This document shows positions 1 to 12,789 of a stretch of DNA of 64,000 nt, piece by piece (position 1 is the first letter of the stretch; each line of letters begins with the position of its first letter). Source of the stretch: Zarea fungicola (taxonomy: Eukaryota; Ascomycota; Sordariomycetes; Hypocreales; Cordycipitaceae); contig FWCC01000278.1 in NCBI GenBank assembly GCA_900169235.1, forward strand, positions 124,001 through 188,000, written 5' to 3'. The notes under the pieces are model-generated. The model saw nothing but the letters and a program-made list of their open reading frames with translations, was not told the origin of the DNA and did not search any database. Both the position numbers and the translations under genes were made by a program.

Positions 1-513
1 TACAATTATAGAATACAGTAGAAATCCTATGCATCTTAATTTCCAAATTTACAACATTTCTTTTGCCTGGGCGGCTTACAGAGACCTTCAAAATAGCCGA
101 CAGCGAGGCGATCCAAAGTTGTACTATTTCAACCTGATCGCCAGGCAAGTAGAAAATAGCACCAGGATTGGTTTGTGCCCGATCGCCTTGCTAGTTGTAT
201 GTTTGCGGTGGCGCACATCCCAGAGTGTACAGTGCCAGTATCTCAATGATTCGCAGTAATGGAGAGTACCCCAGCGATATGTGAGACAAGGATTGCGCTA
301 CGCTGCTCATCAGGTAGTTATGGTTTGGCAACCAGCGTGGAGCAAGTCTAGGGTCTCTTGGATTGAAATTATTACCGCCCCATCCCAACCCCGCGATGCA
401 GGTGGAGGCATCGGCATATTACAACCTAACACCTATCTCCGCAAGCATTGTGCAGAACAGACATCGTGGAAATTGGCTCTTGGCCTGTAACTAGCTCAGT
501 ATATTTTTACAAG
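1..513. other. intergenic, 5' flank of amidohydrolase gene
   Basis: No open frame here has family resemblance or plausible exon structure. The right end is the promoter and leader of the amidohydrolase gene that starts at 514. I see no repeat or RNA gene. Confidence 0.5.
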
Positions 514-1857
514 ATGCAAATCCGCGCCGCCCCCGATGCGCTCGGCGCGATTCACCAGGCTGCCGAGGCCGCTGGTGTCGCCTTCTGGCCCGTCAACAAG
601 CAGATCCACGACAACCCGGAGCTCGCTTTTCACGAGTTCATCGCGCACAAGGCCCTCACTGCTTTCATGGACTCTCAACCTGGATGGAAAGTCAGTAGAT
701 CTGTGTACGGTATGGAGACGGCGTGGATTGCCGAGTTTGACAGTGGCCGCCCCGGTGCCGTGGTGTCCTTCAACGCCGAATACGGTAGGTTACGCCATGA
801 CGCTACGACAGAATTGAGCTAAAATTGTCAAAAAGACAGCTTACCAGGTATCGGGCATGCCTGTGGTCATAACTTGATTGCGACGGCCTCGGTGGTTGGC
901 GCAGTCGCTGCCGCTCAGGTCATGGCGGCCAAGCAGCTCCCAGGCAAAATTGTCCTCTTCGGAACACCCGCAGAAGAGAGTATGTACAGTTCATGATGAC
1001 TCCAACTGTCTCTGCTAATAACGGTGTTAGACGGTGGCGGCAAGATTAAGCTTCTTGATGCCGGCGCCTACAAGGACTACAATGTCGACTTGAGTCTCAT
1101 CTCTCACCCTGGCATCACGCCGACCTCTGCGCGTCTGGGAACCACAGCCATTTCCAGCTTCAGGATTGAGTACTTTGGTGTCGCGGCACATGCTGCAGCA
1201 AACCCATGGCTCGGAGTGAATGCCCTCGACGCCCTGGTTCAGGGCTACAATAACTTCTCCATGCTGCGGCAGCAAACAATCCCCGGTGAGATTATCCAGG
1301 GCCACATCACCCACGGCGGCGACGCATCCAACATTATCCACAAGTATGCCGCCGGCAACTTCACTGTGCGCGCCGACTCGATCGCCCGGCTCAACACCCT
1401 GCACGAGCAAGTCGCCCACTGCTTCCAGGCAGGGGCGCTCGCCACGGGCGCCAGGCTCAAAATGACAAAGACGGCCAGCTACAAGAATCACATCTCCAAT
1501 GGGCCCATGGCCGAGGCGTTTACGCGGTACTACAACGCGCTGGGTAGCGAGCGTGCGATTCCGACCGACAGCGACAAGGACGCGGCCAATGGCAAGACGC
1601 AGGCCAGCACCGACCAGGGCGACATCTCGCATGCCATGCCCTCCATCAGTCCCAATTTTGAAATCATACCAGGACCTGGCGGCCAGGGTCCGCACAATCC
1701 AGGTTTTGCGGCATCTGCCGGCACCAAGGAGTCCTACAACCGAGCCTTGCGCGTTGCCAAGGGTTTAGCTGGCGTGGCCGTTGACGTGCTCGGCGATCCG
1801 GACCTTCTGGCCGAAATAAAGAGGAGCTGGGAGCAGGACATGGAGAGGGCGGGCTGA
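514..1857 (+). CDS. M20-family amidohydrolase (PM20D2/AbgB-like), 413 aa
   Basis: Metal-dependent amide hydrolase of peptidase family M20, closest in pattern to the PM20D2 / aminobenzoyl-glutamate utilisation group, which cleave acyl-amino acid or dipeptide-like amides; probably cytosolic. Exons are 514-784, 836-979 and 1031-1857, with 51-bp introns. The first acceptor is AAG at 833-835: it restores the family motif [16 protein letters not shown] (about residues 88-103), whereas the CAG 12 bases further on would delete DSLP. Seen motifs: metal-site HACGH at about 98-102, the lid-domain pattern [17 protein letters not shown], and STDQGDISH at about 331, where the family supplies further active-site residues. 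Length is usual for the family. The start is the first ATG ahead of a normal M20 N-terminus. The exact substrate cannot be read from sequence. No signal peptide is seen. Confidence 0.9.
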
Positions 1858-2275
1858 TTAAATAGTACTCAGCAAAAGGCTTATTCTTGTTATTAACCCG
1901 CAAGCGCCACTATTTCTCCATGAAAAGGCCGCGCAAGCTAGTTGGTTGGTAAACTAAGTTGGTTAGCGGCTTGGTAATTGCCGTAAAGACGGACAATTGT
2001 ATTTATCATCTTATCCAGTAATACGGAAACTAGTCATTCGGACTAGTTGCGGACATGGCTGAAACTCCGCCACCTTTTCGGCTGCTTCGACATGTAGCCG
2101 TGTCAATAAGAGTTGCAAAGTGAAATGTTGAGCTTGTAACTCTCATCCTTCATCTTTCGTCTTTCGTCTTCCATATATCGTCTTTCATCTCTCGAAATTG
2201 TTCAGACATGTACATGTCTCAAACCACGACATAGCTTCAACTTGTAAACCACCCAACTGCGAACAGCGGCTGACC
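1858..2275. other. intergenic between two plus-strand genes
   Basis: Non-coding. Contains a pyrimidine-rich run of TCTTTCGTCTTC-like copies at about 2148-2190, typical of a fungal promoter or leader just before the next start. Confidence 0.5.
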
Positions 2276-3928
2276 ATGCCAACAACCCGGTCAGTCGCGC
2301 CGGCTGGGAACGCCGGCACCCGACAGGCCGACGCCGCCCTTTGCGAACCCGAACTCGAATCTGCACGCCAGGGAAGCACCGGCTTAAACTACAATTCGTT
2401 TCCAGGATACAATACCGTTCAATATGAGACCTCTGATGGAACCGAGGCGACCCAACAGACCGCAGCCGCCGGGAAGAACAGGACTCGGGTACTCGCCCCG
2501 GACTTGCTCCGCGGCCTGCTCATGGTGCTCATGGCCATGGACCACCTGAGCCTGGCTCTGCGCACATGGGATCACGGTACGGGGCTGCGCTCCGAAGACG
2601 ACGGCGCCGTTATTACAGATTGGAACTACCGCACCGCCTACATTGTCCGGACGCTCACGCACCTCTGCGGGCCGGGCTTCATGATGCTGCTCGGCATGGG
2701 CGTCGTGTACTTGGGCAACGCCCGCAAGAAGCAGGGATGGGGCACGGGGCGGCTGGTTCGCTATTTCGCGCTGCGGATGGTGGTGCTGACCCTCGTCACC
2801 ATGGTGTACGGGTTCACTCTCTCGGTCGGCCAGGTGTGGTTCCTCAACGTTGTGCTCTTTGCGCTGGCCGTCAACTACTTCATCGCTGGCGTGCTCTGGG
2901 TGCTGACGAATGAGACGGAAAGGCTGCTCACAAACCTGCTTGTGCGATGCTTCTCTTCCAAGCAAGCAGCGCGCGACGAGGATAGCGATTCTGACGCAGG
3001 CCAGCCGCTCCTGCGCCGCGGCGGGCAACCCCAGATGAGCAGTATCGAACTGAAAGCGCAGCGAGTGTCGTGGCACGCCCACAACGCTCTCTTGCTCATC
3101 GTCAGCTTTATTACTATTTTCTGGAACATATGGCTGTCAAGGAACAATGGAGAATGTGTCACTGACACCGCAGAAGTCACCAATGCGTATTCCGCCCTTT
3201 TGACGAACGCGGTGCAAGAGATTAAAGCAGACAAGTACCCCTGGCTGACGATATGGTTCTGGCCACTTAATACAGGAAGAGTAGACTCTGTATTCCCGCC
3301 TCTGGCCTGGGTCTCGTTTTCCATCATTGGCCTCTTGTACGGACGCATCGTGATTACCACGGCGCGGAAGTCGCGCAGCTTGCTTGGCCACCTTGGCGCC
3401 GGCCTGTTCTTCATCATGATCTTTGTGCTCACTCGATTGCTGCACTTTGGCAACTTGTCTGAGAATTGCCTGGAGACGCCCGAGAATGTAGCGCACCCCA
3501 ATATGAACCAGTACCTCGTCTCACCCGCCGCTTTTTTCTACGTCATCAAGTACCCTCCTGACGTGGCATTTTGGGCGCTCACCCTCGGCGCCAACATGTT
3601 CCTCCTGGCGGGTTTCCGTGAGATTTCTGTCGCGTTTGCTACAAAGTGGCTCGCGATCCTGTTGGATTTCGGTACGACGGCGCTGTTCTTCTACATTGTC
3701 CACCTACCCGTCTTGTTCCTTGTTGGGACCGGCATTGTGGCCCTGTTTGGTCACGAGACAGGACATACGCTTCCCGGCGGGCCGATGCTTTCCGACAAGG
3801 GGATTGATAACATTTTCGGGTATTTTGCAACGTTGGTGCTGTGCATGCTTGTCATGTGGCCGCTTTGCCGCATGTATGGCCGGTTCAAGGCGACGAAGCC
3901 TTCGGATTCACTGTGGCGGTTCTTTTAA
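2276..3928 (+). CDS. DUF1624 / heparan-alpha-glucosaminide N-acetyltransferase-like membrane protein, 550 aa
   Basis: Polytopic membrane protein with the DUF1624 / HGSNAT catalytic-domain signature. The first helix after a soluble N-terminus of about 70 residues reads DLLRGLLMVLMAMDH, where this superfamily has its conserved Arg and Asp. Members of the wider family transfer acyl groups across membranes; the fungal branch is mostly uncharacterised. About ten hydrophobic segments follow, with a hydrophilic loop rich in Asp, Ser and Arg (about residues 235-270) in the middle. Single exon. The ATG at 2276 has a good context (ACCATGC); a longer in-frame extension upstream begins only at a TTG, so I rejected it. 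The gene stands alone on the plus strand and converges with the Zn2Cys6 gene downstream. Substrate unknown. Confidence 0.85.
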   Translation: MPTTRSVAPAGNAGTRQADAALCEPELESARQGSTGLNYNSFPGYNTVQYETSDGTEATQQTAAAGKNRTRVLAPDLLRGLLMVLMAMDHLSLALRTWDHGTGLRSEDDGAVITDWNYRTAYIVRTLTHLCGPGFMMLLGMGVVYLGNARKKQGWGTGRLVRYFALRMVVLTLVTMVYGFTLSVGQVWFLNVVLFALAVNYFIAGVLWVLTNETERLLTNLLVRCFSSKQAARDEDSDSDAGQPLLRRGGQPQMSSIELKAQRVSWHAHNALLLIVSFITIFWNIWLSRNNGECVTDTAEVTNAYSALLTNAVQEIKADKYPWLTIWFWPLNTGRVDSVFPPLAWVSFSIIGLLYGRIVITTARKSRSLLGHLGAGLFFIMIFVLTRLLHFGNLSENCLETPENVAHPNMNQYLVSPAAFFYVIKYPPDVAFWALTLGANMFLLAGFREISVAFATKWLAILLDFGTTALFFYIVHLPVLFLVGTGIVALFGHETGHTLPGGPMLSDKGIDNIFGYFATLVLCMLVMWPLCRMYGRFKATKPSDSLWRFF

Positions 3929-4136
3929 ATTATAAAATGATTTACTTGAATATTGGAGATATAATAGAATTATAGAATTAAATAAATATGAGCAATAAGA
4001 ATAATAACAGAAATAAAAGTTACTGCTGGTTCCCACAGGTAAATCTGAAGCAGTAAACTCCGTGCTGAGAGGCAGCTGGTTCTCCTTTACCTCGGGTCTA
4101 TGGGCATATTTTTATTGATTCCATCATGTAAATTGG

Positions 4137-5985
4137 CTAACCTGATAATGAGCTGATTGAATTGATTGAATTTGTCGTGAGTTCCAAAGTTTGACATGCC
4201 GCTTCCCAAAGTTCAGTCGATGTCGGACTTGCAGTACTCTCAGAGACTTGTCGCAACGCCGTACTTATCAGCATGTGCGGGGGAAACGCCTTCAGGTACC
4301 AACGGAAGCTCTTGAAGAATTCATCCGTCAGGAGCTCATTGTACGTCCGCAGCGCATCGAGTACCAACTCCATCTGGCCTCCAGTCAGACTAGCTTCTGC
4401 GCCTGCGTCTCCGACATTGATAGCTTCTGCTTGCACGGCTTGTATGAGCAAATCGCCAAGCAAGACCTTGCTGAAGAATACTGTCGCCAACTGGATTGGA
4501 TTATTCTTGTCGCAGTATGCAAGATACTTTTCCTGAATGTGGATGCGAACAGAATCCATAAATGCACCCGAACCCTTGTCGCCGGCTTCGACAAGATGTG
4601 ACCGCCAATGTAAAACTTCCTCTTTAGCTTTCTGAATCTCAAAAAGCACGAGGCAAAATGTTACGTCTTTCCAACCTGGATTCTTTGCAAGGCTTAATGT
4701 GCCCGTGGTGCCAAAGTCTTCGTCGCCGATGTGGAGTGGCAGCTCGATTCGAGACTTGGCAATGCTGTTGCTTAAAGAACGGAGCCCGCTTCGCTCTACA
4801 GCGGCTGTATCAAGGCTACGAATATACCAGCATAGTCTCTGTCGAATCTCGTGCTCAATATTAGTATGGCGCGGGCTACCATCACTAGCTTCTGGAACAC
4901 CAGCTTCTGGAACACCAGCTTCGGCTTCTCGAAGGACCGCGCTCACCAAGCCCCAATCGGAGCAGCAATCGCCAATGCTTCGATTGCAGACCTGGATATG
5001 GTCAGTCAGAGATCCGGATATCGGGCTAACATGTACGACTTCCACACACCTGGTAAATTACCAAGGCTTGAAGCATGTTCAAGTCTGAAAATTGACTCAG
5101 CGGCAGTTGACTAAAGCACCACTGGATCCCATCTTTGAAACTGCTCATTGCGCTCCGTTTCTCCAACCCAATTGCCGATAATGTTGCATCAGAGACGCTT
5201 ATAGTGGCTGCTAAAAATACAGAAAATAGCAGGGCTAAAAATGTAGGCGCTACGTCTTGAGTGAGACTGACCGCGGCGTACAGCTGCTTCTCCATGGTTG
5301 GAACGTGAACCACTTTGATCAAGCAGTCCACATTTTGTAGATATATGCCCCAAAGTTTAGAGGCTTGCCATCGTGGAGGAAGAAGGACTTGTAAGCCGTC
5401 GGAACTTCGAAGAGAAAACCCAGACAGTCCAGTAGCGCTCGGTCGGCCCGACCTGTGGTTGGGATGGGGCTGGGGCTGGGGGAATCGGGCAGTCTCGCTT
5501 TGTTGCCACGAGGACTGCGGTGACTCTGCTATGTGAGTTTCTTCAAGAAACCACTGCTCGGAGGAGCTAGCTTGTTCATTTCTTGCGCCAGGCTCGCTAC
5601 CGGCCAATGGAGAATTGTATGCATCTGCGAAAGCCAAAGAGGTATGCTGTGGCTCAGAATTCAGTGCAGCCATGATGGAATCCTGTACATCCTGGTCCTG
5701 ATCTCTGAAAGGCGTATCCTGCAAATCTCCACTCCCAGTTATGAAGGTAATCAAACCATCATCGGCGCAGCCCTTGGGCTTTTTCTTGGCGCGGGGTAAA
5801 TAGTCCATTTCTGGATACCGACATCCGGACGGCGCATTGGCCTTTGTGCATGAGGAGCATGGTTCGGCCTTGTCGCATCGAATCTTGTGGAAGTGACAGC
5901 GGAGACAGGATCGCTGAACCCTGTATCGCCTCTTGGATGGAGATCCAGTGCCGCTCCTGATCCCGGTTTGCTTTGCAGTACTCAT
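4137..5985 (-). CDS. Zn2Cys6 transcription factor, 596 aa
   Basis: Fungal binuclear zinc-cluster regulator. Exons are 5050-5985 and 4137-4991; the 58-bp intron runs GTGTGT to CCAG. The DNA-binding domain lies at about residues 20-50: CLRCHFHKIRC followed by a CSSCTKANAPSGC half, giving six cysteines. The C-terminal half has the fungal-specific TF domain with the pattern RQRLCWYIRSLDTAAVERSG and a later ELPLHIGDEDF, typical of PF04082. A 15-bp unit is repeated around 4889-4920 and encodes EAGVP twice; this is the only low-complexity stretch. The start is the first ATG (MSTAKQ); upstream extension exists only from a TTG. It is on the same strand as the SNG1-like gene 437 bp upstream, which could be a target, but that is inference. 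Confidence 0.87.
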
Positions 5986-6422
5986 GATACTTGACACAAG
6001 CCGGCACGATATACTGCAATTGCTTACAGCAACGAGGGCACTCTGTGACAAGAATTGAATCAAGAGCGGCGTATTATGGCGCGTCTTTCTTTTCTTGAAA
6101 TCTAAGCCACAAGTATCTCATAAGCTTAACGCCATATTTAATCAGCAACGGTCAGCGGGGTTGGCCCTACAAAAATTGACACTTTGCCGTAAAACGACTA
6201 GATCCTACGAGTAGTCGGGATTATCGCGCCTCTAAAGCGAAATAGTTCCGCGCCAAGCCGTGTCAAATTAAGTCCGAAGTTCGCGATGGGAAAGATTGAA
6301 TACGCATTGTGATTCCGTTGTGTAGTAATGCTTCTAACTAGTTGTATGAGAGTGCGACATAGAACCTGAAAGGCGGCCACCCGTATAGCTTCTTCAGTTC
6401 TGCAAAGGGCCATGTAACTTTT
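5986..6422. other. intergenic, promoter of Zn2Cys6 gene
   Basis: Non-coding interval between two minus-strand genes. Nothing specific recognised. Confidence 0.4.
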
Positions 6423-7649
6423 TTATTTGCCATTGGCTGCTAAAGACGCCTGACTCGAGGCTTTTGCGATGATTGTTTTGCGCCATACTGCTGCAGCACT
6501 TGAGACACTGCCCATTAGCCACCACACGAACAACACCGGCAATGCCACCTCCAGCTGTGATGCACAGCCACGAGAATAAATCTGCATGAGCAAGGACCAA
6601 ACATTGTGCGCTGGGAGCGCGTACCCCCATTTGTAGAAACCCGGATTTAGCTCAAAGGGGAAAAGGGTGCTCGTCACATTGAGAATAATCCAGGAAAATA
6701 TAAAAAAAGGTGCATACTTTAGCTGAATTAGCGTGCCAATCACGCTGTCCATGACGAGATAGGAAATATCCATGTAAAAAGCCCAAACCAGCCAAATCTC
6801 GACAAATTGTGCGCCTGTCAGTTCCCAGTTCTCTCGGAAACCATACGTGACAGCGGCTACTGGTAGACCAGCCAGTATAGCAAATATTTTACTGCTGAGC
6901 AGCCGCCTCAGGTACAATGTCCGTGCCTTGGTTTCTCGAAAAATCGATAGCGCGCTCGAAACATGGTCCTGGGCCATGACGAAGAAGAATTGGATCAGAG
7001 GTGCTACCACCATTGTTATCGTGTTGAGCAGAATCCGAGTACCTTGCACCATGGAATGCAAGACTATTGTTGAGGTCGGAAGAGGCTGAAATAGTGCGGA
7101 TACAGCTAATTGACTGTCTTGATTCACTCCAGACAAAAGTGTCTTGCCATGGACCTCATACAGCGCCTGCGACGATGCCGCAGCCAATCGCTGGAGACCC
7201 GCCGCAATAAAGGACTGCGCGACGACGGGATATCGCGCTCCGTTATACACAAAGGTCACTGCGTCCGTCGCATTGTACGGCAAGGTGGTGTTGCCTGCCA
7301 GGGTTCGTAGTAGTCGTTCTGTTGTATTCGCATGAATATAAATACCGGCCCAGAATCTGCGAGAACAGACAGCCTGCTCAATGGAAGCGACGGTACCAAA
7401 GTCGGAGACTTGACCGTATTCCAGACTCAGGAATGCCTGGCCTTTTAGACTCGTGTATGCCTGGCGCAGAGATTCACTGACAAGATCTCCGTCATGATCC
7501 ACCACTATAACCTTGAGATTACTCCCTCGCTGGCTGGATTGAAAGACTGAGCCGTAAATGTAGGACAAGATGGCAAGGAAGAAAATAAGAAGGTATAAAC
7601 CGTGTCGTGAGACGACTTTAATCAGGATTTTGTCCCGGCTCGTAAACAT
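6423..7649 (-). CDS. SNG1-like DUF3533 membrane protein, 408 aa
   Basis: Membrane protein of the DUF3533 / SNG1 group, whose yeast founder was found as a nitrosoguanidine-resistance gene; the fold resembles ABC-2-type permease subunits without an ATPase. Seen: one N-terminal helix (about residues 14-35), a large extracytosolic domain with several N-glycosylation sequons (NTT, NTT, NAT), then five to six helices from about residue 210 to the C-terminus. The phrase LKVIVVDHDGD after the first helix and PFELNPGFYKWGYALP near the end are family-typical. Single exon; the ATG at 7649 is chosen because the frame further upstream has only a GTG. Role in drug or lipid handling is inferred from the family only. 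Confidence 0.82.
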   Translation of the reverse strand: MFTSRDKILIKVVSRHGLYLLIFFLAILSYIYGSVFQSSQRGSNLKVIVVDHDGDLVSESLRQAYTSLKGQAFLSLEYGQVSDFGTVASIEQAVCSRRFWAGIYIHANTTERLLRTLAGNTTLPYNATDAVTFVYNGARYPVVAQSFIAAGLQRLAAASSQALYEVHGKTLLSGVNQDSQLAVSALFQPLPTSTIVLHSMVQGTRILLNTITMVVAPLIQFFFVMAQDHVSSALSIFRETKARTLYLRRLLSSKIFAILAGLPVAAVTYGFRENWELTGAQFVEIWLVWAFYMDISYLVMDSVIGTLIQLKYAPFFIFSWIILNVTSTLFPFELNPGFYKWGYALPAHNVWSLLMQIYSRGCASQLEVALPVLFVWWLMGSVSSAAAVWRKTIIAKASSQASLAANGK

Positions 7650-8166
7650 AGTACAGGCGACGCAAAAACACTGCCCAGTTGCAATGCGAAGAAGTATTGC
7701 CAGAGTCGACTTCGGCAGCGAACATAATGTAAAGGAAGGTAAGACGTATAAAAAAAAATTCACAACTTTCAATGCTTCATATTTACAGGAATTGTGATTG
7801 CCCGGCCCAATGGCCGATTCGGGTGTTGGCTGTTGTCTCACTAATTACTGTTCGCGGCTAACAGCTCCGGTCGTTCGGCCGTTCGGCCATTACAGAAATT
7901 CGCCTAAAGCGCGTGCCAGTCAAGTGCGACGCAACGCACGCTCGGTTTCTGACCTAGTAAGGCCGGACATTCAGAAATTTGCGGATACCATTCGAGTTGT
8001 AAACTGACAGCCAAGTAGGCTCGGCCATCCGGGCAAGCTTTAGCCTCATCGGCCACGTCGGCACAGTTCAATATTACCAATCCATTCAAAGTTACTTAAA
8101 GACTACGTACGCTCTCTCTTGGCTCGATATCCTTGCTCTTATGAAACAAGTGAGCTTTTGTACACA
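7650..8166. other. divergent promoter region
   Basis: Shared upstream region of the SNG1-like gene (minus) and the ABM-domain gene (plus). Around 7871-7890 there is a short CGGCCGTTCGGCC palindrome-like stretch with CGG triplets. No gene seen. Confidence 0.4.
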
Positions 8167-8699
8167 ATGGCAAGCGAAATAGACACCAAGCTTCCTCAGA
8201 GCGCCCTAACGGCGAGCTCTATTATACCCGGCGCCTGGCAAGCAAACGAACAAAAAATTGTCACAAACGTCATAAGTATACAACAAACAAAGGAAGCCAT
8301 GGACAAGGTGAGACCAAGTTTCCACTCTTACGCTAAAACTCCTGGACAGAAATAATTGCTAATTGGTTCATGTAGACGGAAGGGCTGTTGAAGACATTTC
8401 TGCAGCAAGTACAACAAAATGAGCCTGGCTGCCAGCTGTTCCTACTCACGCGCGATGACGAGCGCTTCCAATTCGTAACGTTTGAAATGTATTACAAACA
8501 TCTGTGCTTCAGTCTTTTTGCAATTGCTAATGGAGTGAAAAGATACGAAAATAAACAAGCTGTCGATATACACCTTCACACCGAGTACATCCAGACCCTC
8601 ATCCATGCCCAAGAGGCGGAAGGCTTGAAGCGAGCCGGCAATGACATTCACCACGAGTCGTTGGTAGCGCAGATTGGACCTCGCAATTTAAGAATGTAG
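8167..8699 (+). CDS. antibiotic-biosynthesis-monooxygenase (ABM) domain protein, 136 aa
   Basis: Small ferredoxin-like fold protein of the ABM / quinol-monooxygenase type. Exons are 8167-8307, 8376-8488 and 8543-8699. The second intron is 54 bp, a multiple of three and without a stop, so the frame reads straight through it; splicing it out restores the family pattern NEPGCQLF...FVTFEIYENKQAVDIHLHTEY, in which a strand is followed by the conserved His-rich helix start. Such proteins oxidise or cyclise small aromatic or quinone substrates without cofactors, or act as stress enzymes. The ATG at 8167 is the first one in frame. It is divergent from the SNG1-like gene. Assignment of the fold is fairly secure; substrate is unknown. 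Confidence 0.8.
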
Positions 8700-9757
8700 A
8701 TTATATCACTCTTGTATGAGAGGCTTGGCCGCTTTACCCATTTATGGCAGTCCCGGGCTAGGGCGTAGCAGGTTAGGATGTCTGTGATGGAAGCCCTATA
8801 CTCGACTTGTTTATGTAGTTACATAGAGGTACTTCATATCAATAATACTCACGTCTAAATCATTAAATGTCTTAAGCATAATCTGCTGCAAGAGGGAGGT
8901 CAGAGGGACCACAATGTCACAGTAGCCCTAGCATACATTGTCTTCTGAGTAGACGATTTCCGCGGCCGGCCACCAACAGAATTTGGTAATGAGTTTTATA
9001 GATTTAGGCATCATCGACAATGGGCAGCATTGATCAAAATTAGCTGCAGTTCTAGTTTTTTATAAAAAAAAATAAGGACGTGGATTGAATTATTTTCCTT
9101 CCCTGTGGGAGCCACTGGCTGTCAGAAAGCCGGGTACCACCACAAGCCAGCGCCACGACGTAGTCGGCAGATTGCTATCTTTATTGCAGAAATGGCTGTC
9201 ACAATTGCGCGAGCAACATTCGGTCACTACCGGCTTTGCGACAGAACTGAATCGACCCAACGCTGGCCGACACGCTGGCAAAGGAAGACAACGGCCAAGG
9301 GATGATGACGCGAGACACGACTCAGACGAGGCGGCCTTTGCATTTGTTACACATCGGAGGGTCGCTACGCAGAATACTGGGGTCGCTCAGCTCCAAGTAA
9401 CATTTATTAGTAGTACCGTACAGCTTTAAATTCGTTCAGTCTTCCACTGTATCTTTGCATTCAATCTTGATCTTCATGGTTTTGTAATTTTCGTAATTTT
9501 CCTTGATCTCCTTGACTTTCCTGATTCCCCTAATTTTCTTAAATTTTAGATGTTCTAATTCCGCAAGACTAGTCAATGGCAATTGAGTTAGACTCATCCA
9601 AGCCCCCCGTCAGTTGCCAACACTGTCAATCTCACAGAACTCTCATTGTTCGATCTGGCAAAGCATAATAATTTTCAATAGATATCGAAAAAGAAAAAAA
9701 AGTAGCGATATAAAATCAGGCTAAACACACAACGCTAGTTGTAAATTGGGCACCTGC
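8700..9757. other. intergenic, about 1.06 kb
   Basis: No convincing gene. Short frames at 9085-9429 lack an ATG context and family resemblance. There is an A/T tract at 9055-9073 and a pyrimidine-rich TTTTCCTTGATCTCC-like stretch at 9480-9550. Confidence 0.45.
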
Positions 9758-10635
9758 TTAAGCTTGGGCCTTGAGCTTTGCCAGACGTGCCTTAGTTCCA
9801 GCAACCACCTTTTCCTCATCCCAGATTCCTGTAACACTGGGGTGCTCAATGACCTTTGACGCCCACTTGTAAAAGTTGGGGGTCCTGGTGGGCAAGTCCT
9901 TGATAAGAGTCTCCGTCACGACGCCGTGCTTGGGCAGGGAGAACAATCTCAACAAGAATGAGCCCGTGAGTACCTATTATCAAGTCAGAATTAAAGACTG
10001 CAAACAACTCAATCAAGGCAAATCTACTAACCTCGGCCAGTGTTAGAGTCTTGCTTCCTCCAAAGTAAGGGGCAGCATCGGCCAGCAGCGGCTCGACCTC
10101 CTTGGCAAGCTGGTTGACGACCTCGACGGCAGCCTCTTCCGCTTCGGCATCGGTCTTGGCAAAGGCGACCTTGGTGCTCAGGCCGTTGACTTTGGTAAAG
10201 TAGGTATCAACAAAGAAGTTGATGCGTGCGCGCTGCAAAGTGTATGAGCAAAATAGTCTGGGATAGTCATTGGATTCTGCAAACGTGGCGTACCTGGAGA
10301 GCAGCTTCCGGTGTTCCAGGCGCCGGCACAAGGTGAGAAGGATATGCATCGGCGAGAAATTGGGCAACAACGGCAGATTCTGTAAGGATTTGTCCGTTGT
10401 AGGACAAGCTGGGAACGAGACCGCGTGGGTTGATGGCAAGGTACTCGGCAGTGCGAGGGACAGAGAGGTCAATGATTTCCTCCTCAAACGGAATACCAAG
10501 CTCGGCAAGGGCAATATGAGCACGATGAGCCCCTTTGAACGGTCCAATTTAGCTTTTTTGGCTGCGAACGATTGACTGTCGAGTTAACTTACAAGGGCAA
10601 CCGTGGTTGGTATAGAGCTTGATAGTAGCAGCCAT
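9758..10635 (-). CDS. glutathione S-transferase with Cys active site, 232 aa
   Basis: Cytosolic glutathione transferase. Exons on the minus strand are 10593-10635, 10294-10532, 10032-10232 and 9758-9973. The N-terminal thioredoxin-like domain has NHGCPWAHRAHIALAELG at residues 11-28, so the catalytic position is a Cys followed by Pro, as in omega-like and related GSTs that do thiol transfer or deglutathionylation rather than classical conjugation. The usual NPRGLVPSLSYNGQILTES segment (cis-Pro and the Glu-Ser glutathione-binding pair) follows at about 60-78. The C-terminal all-helical domain covers about 95-225. Intron 1 ends in AAG. Length is normal. It may protect against electrophiles made by or imported near this block; that is inference. 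Confidence 0.9.
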
Positions 10636-11164
10636 TTGAACGTCGTTTTCCTGCGTTTTTCCGAGTAGAGAGCGATACAATTCTCAAATAAGTAATGAAC
10701 AGTTCATATGAACGTTTTAAATCAGGTCTATGGGAAAACACTAAATTTATAGTAAAATCCGCTGATCCGTATTCCGCCATCTGTTGTGATGCGGGGTTCG
10801 ATTTATAATACAATTAAATGATGCCATCCGCATTAAACATGAGTCCATGCTAGAAATGCTGGGAATAAGTAGCTTTAAATCCGGCTAGATCTTATCAGCC
10901 GACCGGAAATTTATTCGTGATTCATCTATTTTTTCTTTCTTCTTGAAAAGCTCTCCGTCAAGTTATCCAGAAGCGGACAACCTGAGTTACTCTGTAACCG
11001 AGGTCAGCCTGGCAAGCCAACATACAACTCCGCCCAACTAGATCGGCAGCCACCTGCGGAATACAACCACGGATAACTAGTTTTTGTATACTTTGCAAGA
11101 TGGCGGCCTACTCCGCTGTAGCACTCCGCTACTAAATCTCCTAGTGTCATATAGGTTCTGTACT
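10636..11164. other. intergenic
   Basis: Promoter of the glutathione transferase and 3' flank of the amine oxidase gene. Nothing else recognised. Confidence 0.4.

Positions 11165-12789
<1,625 letters not shown>

Noticed and set aside
2198..2275. Longer N-terminus for the DUF1624-like protein
   Set aside because: The upstream in-frame start is TTG, not ATG, and the ATG at 2276 has a good context.
7650..7841. N-terminal extension of the SNG1-like protein
   Set aside because: It begins at GTG and adds residues unlike the family; ATG 7649 gives the usual start.
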